A DNA stretch of 64,000 nucleotides. Source: JAVBLG01 sp031553655 (lineage in GTDB: Bacteria > Desulfobacterota > Desulfovibrionia > Desulfovibrionales > Desulfovibrionaceae). A program made the translations under genes and the position numbers. Positions 8,534 through 16,493 of the stretch are shown here, piece by piece (the stretch's first letter is position 1; the number at the start of each line of letters is the position of its first letter). Location of the stretch: assembly GCA_031553655.1 (NCBI GenBank), contig JAVBLG010000049.1:10978-74977 (forward strand), in the 5' to 3' direction. The notes below the pieces were generated by a model. The model saw only the letters and a program-made list of their open reading frames with translations, did not search any database and was not told where the DNA came from.

Positions 8534-9061
8534 ATGCAACGGCCAAAAATCAGCGTTTTTCTGGCTCTAAGCCTTGATGGATATATCGCGCGGGAAAACG
8601 GCGATGTATCCTGGCTGGAGCCGTATTCCACCGATCCGCCCGAACATACCGGATACAGCGCTCTGATGAATTCCATTGATACCATGGTGTTCGGACGCAA
8701 CAGCTATGACACTGTGGTGAACTTTGTTCCCTGGCCGTATGCGGGCAAAAAGATCATTGTTCTGACACGCAGAGAATTTGTTCCGGCGCATGGCGCGAAA
8801 GCCTGGAACGGGCCTTTGGAAGATCTGTTGCAATACTTGGCAAAAGATGAATGCCGCCACATCTACCTCGATGGCGGAATGGCGGTGCGGCAGGGCCTGG
8901 AAGTTGATATTGTGGACGAGATTACCTTGAGCTGGATTCCGGTCGTTCTTGGGAATGGAATTCCCCTGTTCATTCCCGGTATGCCGTTTCAGGCTTGGCA
9001 ACTCAAAGAGTCGCGCGCATTGCCGAGCGGTTTGCTCCAGGGAATCTATGTGAGGCGATAA
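8534..9061 (+). CDS. RibD C-terminal-domain / dihydrofolate-reductase-like protein
   Basis: This 175-residue protein is a single RibD_C fold, an NADPH-dependent reductase family related to bacterial DHFR. It has the N-terminal ISVFLALSLDGYIA, FGRNSYDTV in the middle, and IYLDGGMAVRQGL followed by IPVVLGNGIPLF near the C-terminus, all typical of YyaP/YwjB-like members. Its substrate is not evident. It starts 12 bases after the zraR-like stop and may be read through from it. The next gene starts 9 bases after its end. Confidence 0.85.
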   Translation: MQRPKISVFLALSLDGYIARENGDVSWLEPYSTDPPEHTGYSALMNSIDTMVFGRNSYDTVVNFVPWPYAGKKIIVLTRREFVPAHGAKAWNGPLEDLLQYLAKDECRHIYLDGGMAVRQGLEVDIVDEITLSWIPVVLGNGIPLFIPGMPFQAWQLKESRALPSGLLQGIYVRR

Positions 9062-9070
9062 AGGAGCACC

Positions 9071-9625
9071 ATGAATTCCGATTACCCGTCCATGCTCATT
9101 TACGCCCTGTGGGCCTGTCTTGTGATTTACCTGATCGTTGTCGGCGACAAGGCCAAAAAGGACACTCGGCCGCATCTGGGACAGAGTCTGATTCTGACAG
9201 TTGCTCTGCTCGTGTCCTTTACCTTGCCGCATCTGTCGATATTTTCTTTTCTGAAATTCAGGCCCGCTCCGGCCGTTTGCGGCACAGGCCTGGCGCTTAC
9301 GTTTATGGGCGTGGCTTTTTTTGTATGGGCACGGCAGACGCTCGGCAATAACTGGAGCCAGACTGTTTCCGCCAAGGAAGGACATGAACTGGTCACATCC
9401 GGGCCGTATAAATATGTGCGTCACCCCATGTATTTTGGCGGCATTGTCTCCTGCCTCGGTTCGGCCATGGTGGCCGGGCGGGCTTTTGTGCTTATGTGTG
9501 CTCTGCTGACTCCGCTTTTCATCTGGCGCGTATTTGCTGAAGACAGGCTGCTGGCCAGGCAGTTTCCAGACAGTTTTCCCGATTACAAGAAACGCACAAA
9601 AGCCTTGATACCCTTCATATGGTGA
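9071..9625 (+). CDS. Isoprenylcysteine carboxyl methyltransferase-family membrane protein
   Basis: The 184-residue protein has about five hydrophobic helices. It carries the phospholipid/ICMT methyltransferase signature: HELVTSGPYKYVRHPMYFGG near residue 110, followed by EDRLLARQFPDSFPDYKKRT at the end. Such enzymes use S-adenosylmethionine to methylate lipid-linked substrates at the membrane; many bacterial members have no known substrate. A site, AAGGAGCACC, precedes the ATG. It is the last gene of the plus-strand run from 5329. Confidence 0.85.
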   Translation: MNSDYPSMLIYALWACLVIYLIVVGDKAKKDTRPHLGQSLILTVALLVSFTLPHLSIFSFLKFRPAPAVCGTGLALTFMGVAFFVWARQTLGNNWSQTVSAKEGHELVTSGPYKYVRHPMYFGGIVSCLGSAMVAGRAFVLMCALLTPLFIWRVFAEDRLLARQFPDSFPDYKKRTKALIPFIW

Positions 9626-9715
9626 GGTTTCGCCGTGAAAGAACAGCCAACCGTCATGCGCCAGGACGCGAAATAAAATCGGCGGGGGGCATTCTGCATG
9701 GCAACTGCCATAATC

Positions 9716-10477
9716 CTACATATTCTCCATCACGCGTTCATATAACGCACGCATCGTTCGCCTGGCTTCCTGCCGCTGGTTCCATGCATCCTCGCACAGC
9801 CCCAAGTGAGCCCGCCGGGCATCGGCCAATATCACGGCATGCTCTTTGGGCAGGCGGGATTCCGCCCATTCAGCGGCGACATCCTTAGGGACAAATTCAC
9901 AAGAAACCAGTGTGCGCCACATGCGCGCCAGGGTTAAGAGAACGTTACGTTCATCTCCCGCGAAAGATTCCGCCAGAACAGGCAGGCAATTCCCTATGGC
10001 CCGGCGTATGTCCGCTTGCGGAACCTTCGGCAACAATTCGTCCGGCTCCGGGCCGAACAGCGCCTTTGCTTCCTGTCTCGCCTGAGCCAGCACCAGAGTG
10101 AGCTCCGGGTCGCAAACAGGGCCTGGAATCTCTCCCGTTCCATATGAGCTACGCAGCCACTCGCCATAAATAAAGTCGCACCGCGCGGGATATGCGGGCG
10201 TGGACAGATCAAATTTCACGAATATAATCAGTTCGAGAGGGCGCTGTCCGCCAGGGGCAAAAGGATATCGCCCGGATATTTCCATGAGGTCGGCAGCAAG
10301 ACGCATCCTGCTCTCAGGCTCCATCGGGCCGCCGGTGACCGCAAGCAAATCCACATCGCTGTGAGGACGCAGGCCGCCGGATACTGCCGAGCCGTGAAGG
10401 TAGACGGCCAGCAAAGATTCCCGCAGTCGTTCCCGAACGACTAATAATGCTTGGTCTGCCTCGCGAGGAATATCCAT
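9716..10477 (-). CDS. AadA-like aminoglycoside nucleotidyltransferase family protein
   Basis: The 253-residue product has the nucleotidyltransferase motif GSAVSGGLRPHSDVDLL (Gly29-Ser30, Asp41, Asp43) and a C-terminal helical domain of the DUF4111 type found in ANT(3'')-Ia adenylyltransferases (LTLARMWRTLVSCEFVPKD and a conserved EWAESRLP). Family members adenylylate streptomycin and spectinomycin; chromosomal relatives often have no proven resistance role. The start at 10477 is used because GGGTGA precedes it and the upstream gene ends at 10497. Function in resistance is an inference. Confidence 0.82.
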   Translation of the reverse strand: MDIPREADQALLVVRERLRESLLAVYLHGSAVSGGLRPHSDVDLLAVTGGPMEPESRMRLAADLMEISGRYPFAPGGQRPLELIIFVKFDLSTPAYPARCDFIYGEWLRSSYGTGEIPGPVCDPELTLVLAQARQEAKALFGPEPDELLPKVPQADIRRAIGNCLPVLAESFAGDERNVLLTLARMWRTLVSCEFVPKDVAAEWAESRLPKEHAVILADARRAHLGLCEDAWNQRQEARRTMRALYERVMENM

Positions 10478-10496
10478 TTCATTCACCCGGCAAACA

Positions 10497-11042
10497 TCAG
10501 ACGGATAGTTGTTCAAGTACAAATTTGGCGCGCTCCTCTAAAGAAGCCAGAGGAAGCGGCACGATTTCATAATCAAAAGTTTCATAGGTGCGCACCATGG
10601 CCTCAAATGTGGCTACGGCTTCTTCCCAGGATTGCTTACGTTCCGTGTCTTCATGAAAAATCTCCCGCCATGGCGGAGCCAGGAATACCCGCTTGTTATA
10701 ACGGAATTTATCTGCCGCTGTGAGCATGTGCCGCGGAACATCCAGGCCGCACACCCGCAGATAGCCAATCACGTCCGGAACGCCCCGATCGAAAAAGACC
10801 GGTTCTGTGCAGGAACATGCTTCATGATAGGAGCGCAACTCCCACCCCAGCATCAATTCTGCAAAGGACAGGCGATCCGCCCAGGGCAACGCGGAGCCTC
10901 CGATCAAAACCTGATCCTGAATGATGGCCCGCCCGGCCTCGGGCATGGTTTTACAACCTTGTTGCCGCAAAGCCGCAAGCAAAGAGCTTTTACCGGAACC
11001 CGGCCCACCCGAAATGATATGCAGGTTGTTGCTTTCGTTCAT
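10497..11042 (-). CDS. AAA_28-type P-loop kinase/ATPase
   Basis: This 181-residue protein begins with Walker A GGPGSGKSS (residues 12-20), followed by an acidic PEAGRAIIQDQ segment and a FFDRGVPDVIGYL motif, then FLAPPWREIFHEDTERKQSW. These are hallmarks of the small AAA_28 ATPase/kinase family, which resembles zeta-toxin-like and nucleotide kinases. The substrate is unknown. It precedes the AadA-like gene by 20 bases on the same strand, so the two may be cotranscribed. No strong ribosome binding site is visible before the ATG. Confidence 0.8.
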   Translation of the reverse strand: MNESNNLHIISGGPGSGKSSLLAALRQQGCKTMPEAGRAIIQDQVLIGGSALPWADRLSFAELMLGWELRSYHEACSCTEPVFFDRGVPDVIGYLRVCGLDVPRHMLTAADKFRYNKRVFLAPPWREIFHEDTERKQSWEEAVATFEAMVRTYETFDYEIVPLPLASLEERAKFVLEQLSV

Positions 11043-11102
11043 TGCGTATCTTGTTGAAAAGCCTTGAAAAACATTGCGATTGCCTGGGGTAAGCGGTCTT
11101 GT

Positions 11103-11819
11103 CTACAGCTTCATAAATGCCTTGATATTATTGTAAAACACTTCTTCAAGCTGGTGTTCGGAAAGCCCGGAAACCTCTGTGCGGAGTATTTCCACGGCAT
11201 AATGATGGAACGGCGCGTCACTCCCCCAGAATAAACGGTCACGCCCTACCCGGTTGTAGGCTTCTTTAATTTTGAAATGCATGGGCTGGCCTGATGTTTC
11301 CAACCAGAGATTGTCATGCTTGATCGCCATGTCTATGGAAGCCTGGATGTAGACGCCGTGGCCGTGCCCCATATGCACCATAACGATACGCACATCCGGG
11401 TACACTTCAGCGAGTTGGGCGATGCTCCAGGGGAGAGAAAACGGAGGGTGCCCGCAGTGAATGAAAACCGGCAGATTTTGTGCCCTGGCCACATCCATAA
11501 GGGGGTATACCACGGCATCATTGGCCGTATAAGCATCAAAAAGCGGATGCAATTTAAGCCCGCTGAAGCCCTGTTCCGCAACCCGCCCGGCCAGATCCTC
11601 CGCCGCTCCGGGGTGATATGGATTTTCCCAGGCCAAGGCGCAAAACAGCTCCGGATGTTGTTGCAAGGCCTCTTGCGTGACATTATTGTCCATATAGCTG
11701 ATAACGGCCTTTTCAATATCGTACTGCTTCATCTCGGCCGCCATTTCGTGCGAGGTGAACCCGCAGTCGCTCCACGAGCCGAAATAGCCCACATGCGCAT
11801 GTGCATCAATTTTTTTCAT
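11103..11819 (-). CDS. Amidohydrolase-2 family protein
   Basis: At 238 residues this is a compact TIM-barrel amidohydrolase. The metal site begins with KKIDAHAHVGYFG (HxH at residues 6-8). Later come KLHPLFDAY, VFIHCGHPPF, MVHMGHG and the terminal Asp of FWGSDAPFHH. Such enzymes hydrolyse or decarboxylate small substrates with a divalent metal; the specific reaction cannot be told. A GAGG site precedes the ATG. An inverted repeat at 11836-11866 lies between it and ribB upstream. Confidence 0.85.
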   Translation of the reverse strand: MKKIDAHAHVGYFGSWSDCGFTSHEMAAEMKQYDIEKAVISYMDNNVTQEALQQHPELFCALAWENPYHPGAAEDLAGRVAEQGFSGLKLHPLFDAYTANDAVVYPLMDVARAQNLPVFIHCGHPPFSLPWSIAQLAEVYPDVRIVMVHMGHGHGVYIQASIDMAIKHDNLWLETSGQPMHFKIKEAYNRVGRDRLFWGSDAPFHHYAVEILRTEVSGLSEHQLEEVFYNNIKAFMKL

Positions 11820-11835
11820 TGTAAATCCTCAATGA

Positions 11836-11866
11836 CCGGGGCGTGCCGAAAAAGGGCAGGCCCCGG
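11836..11866. repeat. GC-rich inverted repeat between ribB and the amidohydrolase gene
   Basis: CCGGGGC (11836-11842) and GCCCCGG (11860-11866) can form a hairpin with an inner GCC/GGC pairing. On the minus strand it lies just after the ribB stop. The only T-run is inside the loop, so it is at best an imperfect terminator or a spacer hairpin within an operon. Confidence 0.4.
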
Positions 11867-11885
11867 CTTTGTTACAACATCAGGA

Positions 11886-12527
11886 TCATACCATATTCTC
11901 TCGGTAAGCAATTATATCGGCCACAGCCAGCACAGGCATGGCGTGCTTTTCGGCAAAGGCGGTTATTTCAGGCATACGGGCCATGGTTCCGTCTGGATTG
12001 GTCAGTTCGCACAGCACACCCGCAGGCTCAAGACCGGCCAGCTTCATGAGGTCCACTGTGGCTTCAGTATGGCCAGTTCTTTCCAACACGCCGCCGTTTT
12101 TGGCTATCAGCGGAAAGACATGGCCGGGCCGGTGCAAATCTGAAGGCGCGGCGTTTTTGGCCACGGCGGCCTTGATTGTTGTCACCCGGTCAAAAGCGGA
12201 AACTCCGGTGGTGACGCCGCGAGCGGCTTCTATGCTTATGGTGAAGGCTGTTCCGTAGACGCTGGTATTTTGCTCCACCATTGGCGGCAAATCAAGTTGC
12301 CCGGCTTTTTCGCCGGTGAGGCACAGGCACACTATGCCGCTGCCTTCACGGATGAGCAGGGCCATTTGTTCCGGGGTGAGCGTTTGGGCGGGAAAAATCA
12401 TGTCACCCTCATTTTCCCGGTCGCCATCGTCCACAACCAGAACACCTTTGCCTCGGCGTAGCGCCGTAAGCGCTTTTTCCACCCGTTCCTGTTCCGTCTC
12501 TCCAAAAAACAAAAGATTCCGGCACAT
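11886..12527 (-). CDS. ribB: 3,4-dihydroxy-2-butanone-4-phosphate synthase
   Basis: The 213-residue enzyme converts ribulose 5-phosphate to the four-carbon unit of riboflavin plus formate. It shows the RibB signature: VVDDGDRENEGDMIFPAQ near residue 30, RPGHVFPLIAKNGGVLERTGHTEA and a C-terminal CELTNPDGTMAR. There is no fused GTP cyclohydrolase II domain. The start at 12527 has AAGGAGGTG immediately upstream. Open frame further upstream is riboswitch RNA, not protein. The FMN riboswitch at 12621-12774 controls it by flavin feedback. Confidence 0.95.
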   Translation of the reverse strand: MCRNLLFFGETEQERVEKALTALRRGKGVLVVDDGDRENEGDMIFPAQTLTPEQMALLIREGSGIVCLCLTGEKAGQLDLPPMVEQNTSVYGTAFTISIEAARGVTTGVSAFDRVTTIKAAVAKNAAPSDLHRPGHVFPLIAKNGGVLERTGHTEATVDLMKLAGLEPAGVLCELTNPDGTMARMPEITAFAEKHAMPVLAVADIIAYRENMV

Positions 12528-12592
12528 ATACACCTCCTTGGGGTTGGCCAGAATCAGGGCAAAGCGGCAAAAGGCCGCAATAGCGCAAACAG

Positions 12593-12612
12593 CCGGGCGT
12601 GTGGCGGCCCGG
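12593..12612 (-). promoter_or_regulatory. Expression-platform hairpin downstream of the FMN riboswitch
   Basis: CCGGGC and GCCCGG form a 6-bp stem with an 8-base loop, directly after the riboswitch 3' end on the minus strand. A short T-rich stretch and a second small hairpin (GCGGC/GCCGC, 12564-12578) follow before the ribB ribosome binding site. These are candidates for the terminator or sequestering stem of the switch. Confidence 0.5.
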
Positions 12613-12620
12613 TCGTAAGC

Positions 12621-12774
12621 GCATTCTCTTTCATCCGGACTGTCACCGTCGGTTCCGGAATCGCACCGGATCTGCTGACCCTCTTTACCTGAAGAGGCGC
12701 TCGCGGACTTGTCCGGGAACATTTACATTGCCCCGGTATCACCGCCGGTGGGGACTTGCACCCCGCCCTGAGAA
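12621..12774 (-). ncRNA. FMN riboswitch (RFN element)
   Basis: Read on the minus strand the region contains the conserved RFN blocks in order: CAGGGCGGGGTGCAAGTCCC, ACCGGCGGTGAT, CCGCGAGCGC, ATTCCGGAACCGACGGT and AGTCCGGATGAAAGAGA. The terminal stem is formed by the TCTCA and GAGA ends. RFN binds flavin mononucleotide and shuts off riboflavin synthesis or transport genes. Its position about 95 bases before ribB is as expected. Confidence 0.96.
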
Positions 12775-12892
12775 TATGGGAACAAGGTTATACCTGACGG
12801 CCTGGTTAATCAAGTCAGGAGTCGCGACTCACGGCTTTCGGCCCGCCGCCGAAATTTCTTGCACAGCCCACTGCCCATCAAACGCGCGTCCA

Positions 12893-13384
12893 CTACGCCT
12901 TGTACATCGCCTTGAGCAACCGCATGCCACTTTCTGTTTTGAACACCTTTTTCTTGAAGCTTTGAACCGCATGTTCGCTGATGCCCATTCCATGGATGTT
13001 CACAAGGAAGTCAGCCTCAAGCAGAATCTGGCAGTCGATGCCGTCAATGTCTGTATATGTATGATGCCTGCCAATGAGAGCGCTTACTCTGGAAATTATG
13101 TCTTCAGGGCATCCGAGAGCCCTGAGCATGTCGGCGGCAACAGGCGGCCCTTCTTTTTCCTGCTGAGCGGGAGTGCAGGAGCCGAACTTGTCCTCCACCA
13201 CTTTAATGCCGATATCGTGAGTGAGGGCGGCGATTTCAAGAATTTCCTGAGTTTTGCGGTCAAGCAGTTCAAGTTCGCCTATTGTTTTAGCCAGACCGTG
13301 CACACACAAAAAATGATTGATGCGTCGTATGTCTCCGGAATAAAAGTTCAGCATGGCTTCGGTTGTTTTGGCAATCATGTTCAT
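12893..13384 (-). CDS. HD-domain hydrolase
   Basis: The 163-residue product is an HD-superfamily metal-dependent phosphohydrolase. It has HFLCVHGLAKTI near residue 22, the HD doublet in ALTHDIGIK (about 55), RHHTYTD (about 105) and a further Asp in LLEADFLVN. HD proteins usually cleave phosphate esters of nucleotides; the substrate is unknown. The start at 13384 follows GTGAGG and lies 8 bases past the stop of the AlkD-like gene (13393). The two are therefore tightly coupled on the same mRNA. Confidence 0.85.
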   Translation of the reverse strand: MNMIAKTTEAMLNFYSGDIRRINHFLCVHGLAKTIGELELLDRKTQEILEIAALTHDIGIKVVEDKFGSCTPAQQEKEGPPVAADMLRALGCPEDIISRVSALIGRHHTYTDIDGIDCQILLEADFLVNIHGMGISEHAVQSFKKKVFKTESGMRLLKAMYKA

Positions 13385-13392
13385 ATTTTTCC

Positions 13393-14100
13393 TCACTTCT
13401 TCATGGCCTCGGCCCGCCATTCCGGCGGCATCTTTTCCAGGGCGTAACGAAAGGCGGTGCGCGGCATTACATCCTTTTTGGACATAAGATACGCGAACAC
13501 TTCTTCCGGATGCGCCTGGCTGGCGGCTTTCAGCATCCATCCGTAGCCTTTTTGCACCATATCATCGGTATCCAAAAGCAATTTCTCGGCGATTTCCAGA
13601 ATATCAGCCAAAAACATGCCCTTGCGGCCCGGAATGATCAAGGTCACGGCGGCGGCCCGCTTTTTCCAACGGTTTTCTGAAACCGTCCAGAGCTTCAATT
13701 CATTAATGAACTCCGGATGCATCATGATGAAAGTGCCCAGGCTGTGATTGCACAGGGTATCGCACGAAGCCCAGTTGCTTATGTAATTATCCACCCAACG
13801 CTCAAAAACAGGAAAGTCTTCTGGAAGGTATTGTTTGCGCAAATTGTAGGCCCAGGCGCAGGCGATAAACCCTTCTTCCATGTAGCCCGAACGCCATAAT
13901 TCTTCGCACATGGAGAAGATTTCCTCTTTCGGGCGGCTCTTGATCGCGGCAAAAGCCTGTTTGGCTATGTTCGTGGCAACCGTGGTTTTCATGCCATACA
14001 TGCGCACGGCTTCCTTGAAAAAGCGCTGCCCGTTCTCTCTGGCTTTTTCATCGCCGTTTTCTCTGAGCTGACGCCGCACATTTTCGATTATTTCTTCCAT
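13393..14100 (-). CDS. AlkD-like DNA alkylation repair protein
   Basis: The 235-residue protein is all alpha-helical HEAT-like repeats, as in AlkD DNA glycosylases. Landmarks are FFKEAVRMYGMKT at about 27-39, FERWVDNYISNWASCDTLCNH, where AlkD-type catalytic Trp/Asp residues lie (about 97-118), and repeated RKGMFLADILEIAEKLL and GYGWMLKAASQAHPEEVF helices. AlkD removes bulky cationic alkyl bases from DNA. AGGACG precedes the ATG. It heads a two-gene unit with the HD hydrolase. Confidence 0.85.
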   Translation of the reverse strand: MEEIIENVRRQLRENGDEKARENGQRFFKEAVRMYGMKTTVATNIAKQAFAAIKSRPKEEIFSMCEELWRSGYMEEGFIACAWAYNLRKQYLPEDFPVFERWVDNYISNWASCDTLCNHSLGTFIMMHPEFINELKLWTVSENRWKKRAAAVTLIIPGRKGMFLADILEIAEKLLLDTDDMVQKGYGWMLKAASQAHPEEVFAYLMSKKDVMPRTAFRYALEKMPPEWRAEAMKK

Positions 14101-14160
14101 GTTACGTCCTATTTTGCTGCTGCATTATAGCGTTTAAAATTTGATGCGGGGAAAACTGGC

Positions 14161-14505
14161 TCAATGCGCAAGTGAAGACGAGAAAAAGCGTATAACCAAC
14201 ACTCCGGCGATAATCAGAGCTATTCCGATGCAGGCGGGCAGATCCAGGCGTTGGCCGAAGGCCACGAAACCGATGGCGGAAATCAGCACAATGCCGAGCC
14301 CGCTCCATATGGCATAGGCAAGCCCGACAGGCACAACTTTCAACGATTGGGCAAGAAAATAGAAGGAAATTAAATAACAGATCGCCATCGCCACTGTAAG
14401 CAGCGGCCGACTAAACTGTTCAGTTTTGACAAGTATGGATGTGGCGGCGGTTTCCATAACGATTGCCGCGCCAAGATACGCGAAAGCTGTTGTGGATGGG
14501 GTCAT
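14161..14505 (-). CDS. SMR-family multidrug efflux transporter (EmrE-like)
   Basis: At 114 residues with four transmembrane helices this is a typical small multidrug resistance protein. It has the essential membrane Glu in AAIVMETAATSILVKTEQF (Glu18), and the AYAIWSGLGIVLISAIG motif with the conserved Trp of helix 3. SMR dimers exchange protons for lipophilic cations. The nearest purine-rich site, GGAG, is rather far from the ATG. It stands alone between the AlkD-like gene and a Cys-rich gene. Confidence 0.92.
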   Translation of the reverse strand: MTPSTTAFAYLGAAIVMETAATSILVKTEQFSRPLLTVAMAICYLISFYFLAQSLKVVPVGLAYAIWSGLGIVLISAIGFVAFGQRLDLPACIGIALIIAGVLVIRFFSSSLAH

Positions 14506-14554
14506 AACGTTTTTTCAACTCCATTTGGTGTATATAAAATTCGGATTGGCGTAT

Positions 14555-15013
14555 CTATTCGGTTTTATCCAACAGAGGGCACATAAGCGGACAACGCAGG
14601 GGAAACACGTTTTCACCCAATACGGAATCGTCATTTGTCAGCTTACGTTCCGCGTCATTTAATATCCTGGCTTTTGCCTTACAGCCCACTGCGAATGGCG
14701 GCAAAAATCTACGCCAATCAGCCCTGGCAACCGGAATTACACGCTCTGGAATACTTTGGCAGCACGCGCAATCCGAATTGCTGAATTCAAGGGCGAAGTA
14801 GCCTTCAGGCTCTGCTTCCAGAGCAGCCATTACGAGCAACACCTCGCGCATTTGTTCCAGAAAAGCGTCCATGGCTTTGCCGCAGTCTTCCACACTATAG
14901 CCGAGTTCCTCATAGAGCCCCCAAACAACTTCTCCAGAGAGTCTGGAGTACAGCGAATGCCTGCCGCGCAGCTCCTTGCCGCGTTCGGCGGACATGGTAT
15001 TTTCATTTTTCAT
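14555..15013 (-). CDS. Cys-rich protein of unknown function
   Basis: I do not recognise this 152-residue protein. It is soluble, helical in the first half (VVWGLYEELGYSVEDCGKAMDAFLEQMREVLLVMAALE). The second half carries a spaced Cys set: SDCACCQ, FAVGCKAKARIL and LRCPLMCPLL, seven Cys in about 65 residues. That pattern suggests metal or Fe-S binding, which is an inference. A good ribosome binding site is not apparent. It lies between the SMR pump and a divergent PPOX gene. Confidence 0.6.
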   Translation of the reverse strand: MKNENTMSAERGKELRGRHSLYSRLSGEVVWGLYEELGYSVEDCGKAMDAFLEQMREVLLVMAALEAEPEGYFALEFSNSDCACCQSIPERVIPVARADWRRFLPPFAVGCKAKARILNDAERKLTNDDSVLGENVFPLRCPLMCPLLDKTE

Positions 15014-15265
15014 GGTGTTATCAGATTAAAATGTAATACGCATCAGCGTCAGAAATCTTTGGCGTCCATCGTTTCCATCAGCAGCCACGGGGCCACTGCA
15101 ACGGCGGATGTCATGCTTGTATTTTTCCGTACAGGCAGATAGTTATACATATTATAAATCAATTGCCAACTGTGTACCCGGCAGGCCTACAGAAAAATTT
15201 CTGAATAAAACGCACAACGGCGTTACGACATACCTGTCGGCGCGTCAAACAAAGAGGTATTTATA

Positions 15266-15703
15266 ATGAACGTCGAAGCGAAACAAAAAGCTCTGGTTCT
15301 GGTAGAACGCAATCCGCTGGTAATGATGCTTGGAACCATCGGCCAAGACGGCGCGCCCGAGATCAAGGCAATGGTTAAGGCGCGCAATGACGGCCTGCAC
15401 CAGTTCTGGTTTTGCAGCAACACATCGGCGCGGCGTACGGAAATATTGCGGCACAACGGCCGCGCCAGCCTCTATGCCTATGAGTTTGCGGCCGACACAA
15501 ACCCGATGATCTGCCGAGGCGTGATGCTGTCTGGTACGGCCGAATTGTCCTGGGACGATGACCTGCGGCGCTCGTTATGGCAAGACTTTATGACCATGTA
15601 CTACCCGCAGGGGCCGCTCGATCCCGATTTTGTGGTCGTGCAATTCACGGCGGAGCGCGGAAATTACTACGAAGGGTTGCGAAACACGGATTTCACGATC
15701 TGA
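15266..15703 (+). CDS. Pyridoxamine-5'-phosphate-oxidase-like FMN-binding protein
   Basis: The 145-residue product is a split-barrel flavin-binding protein of the general stress protein 26 type: LVERNPLVMMLGTIGQDGAPEIKAM at the start, FCSNTSARRTEILRHNGRASLYA in the middle and VVVQFTAERGNYYEGL at the end. Family members bind FMN, F420 or haem; the reaction is unknown. AGAGG precedes the ATG. The alpha/beta hydrolase gene begins 11 bases after it, so the two are likely cotranscribed. Confidence 0.85.
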   Translation: MNVEAKQKALVLVERNPLVMMLGTIGQDGAPEIKAMVKARNDGLHQFWFCSNTSARRTEILRHNGRASLYAYEFAADTNPMICRGVMLSGTAELSWDDDLRRSLWQDFMTMYYPQGPLDPDFVVVQFTAERGNYYEGLRNTDFTI

Positions 15704-15714
15704 AAGGCCAACTG

Positions 15715-16488
15715 ATGGCATACGCCAATGCGAGTGACATAAGGCTATACTATGAAGACAGCGGCAAAGGTGAGCCAATCGTTTTTATTCACGGCAGCTT
15801 TTCGCGGGGAGACTCCGCTTTTGCCGCGCAGGTACCGGTATTCAGCCGTAGTTACAGGGTAATGTGCCCCGACCTCCGCGGGCATGGGAGAACGATTGCA
15901 GCATCACCGCATTGGACAACGCCGCAACTGGCCGATGATATAATATATTTGTTAGATGAACTGCATATACCCAAAGCCCACATCGTCGGGCACAGCATGG
16001 GCGGCGATGTGGCCATGTATTGCGCCATTCGGCATTCCGAACGTGTGGCCACCGCGACCTCCATCGCCTCGACTGGCGTCGCCAACGAGGAAGTCAAAAG
16101 ATATGTGCGTGAATTTCATCCTGAAAGGTTATGTAAGGAAAGACATGGGAAGTTCATTGAACGCCTGCAAAATGATCACTCCCTGGCCCACAAAGGCAAA
16201 TGGGAGGAATTCATAACGGAAACAATCAAAAATTGCGAACTTTATCCCAATTTCACCAAAGCTGAATTGGCTGCCATATCTATGCCGTTTCTCTTAATAT
16301 ATGGAGATGGCGATTCGTTGATAAATCCTGAAGAAATTACGGAACTCAAAGATAATATTCGATCTTTCACGGTGCATGCCATCAAGGATGCCGGCCACTA
16401 TTTACACATGCCCAATCGGCAGTGTGATGCGGTGAACAAAGTATTGTTCGATTTTTTTGCAGCGAATAAATGCCCCGTATTTTTATAA
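15715..16488 (+). CDS. Alpha/beta hydrolase
   Basis: The 257-residue enzyme has the fold's standard landmarks: HGSF oxyanion-hole strand at about 25, a DLRGHG turn, the nucleophile elbow GHSMGGD (Ser near residue 92), an acidic residue after LLIYGDGDSL and the catalytic His in KDAGHYLHM. The substrate is not known; the overall look is that of an esterase or C-C hydrolase. I start it at 15715, with AAAGG before it, since earlier in-frame codons lie inside the PPOX gene. It converges on the nitroreductase gene ending at 16494. Confidence 0.88.
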   Translation: MAYANASDIRLYYEDSGKGEPIVFIHGSFSRGDSAFAAQVPVFSRSYRVMCPDLRGHGRTIAASPHWTTPQLADDIIYLLDELHIPKAHIVGHSMGGDVAMYCAIRHSERVATATSIASTGVANEEVKRYVREFHPERLCKERHGKFIERLQNDHSLAHKGKWEEFITETIKNCELYPNFTKAELAAISMPFLLIYGDGDSLINPEEITELKDNIRSFTVHAIKDAGHYLHMPNRQCDAVNKVLFDFFAANKCPVFL

Positions 16489-16493
16489 TATTC

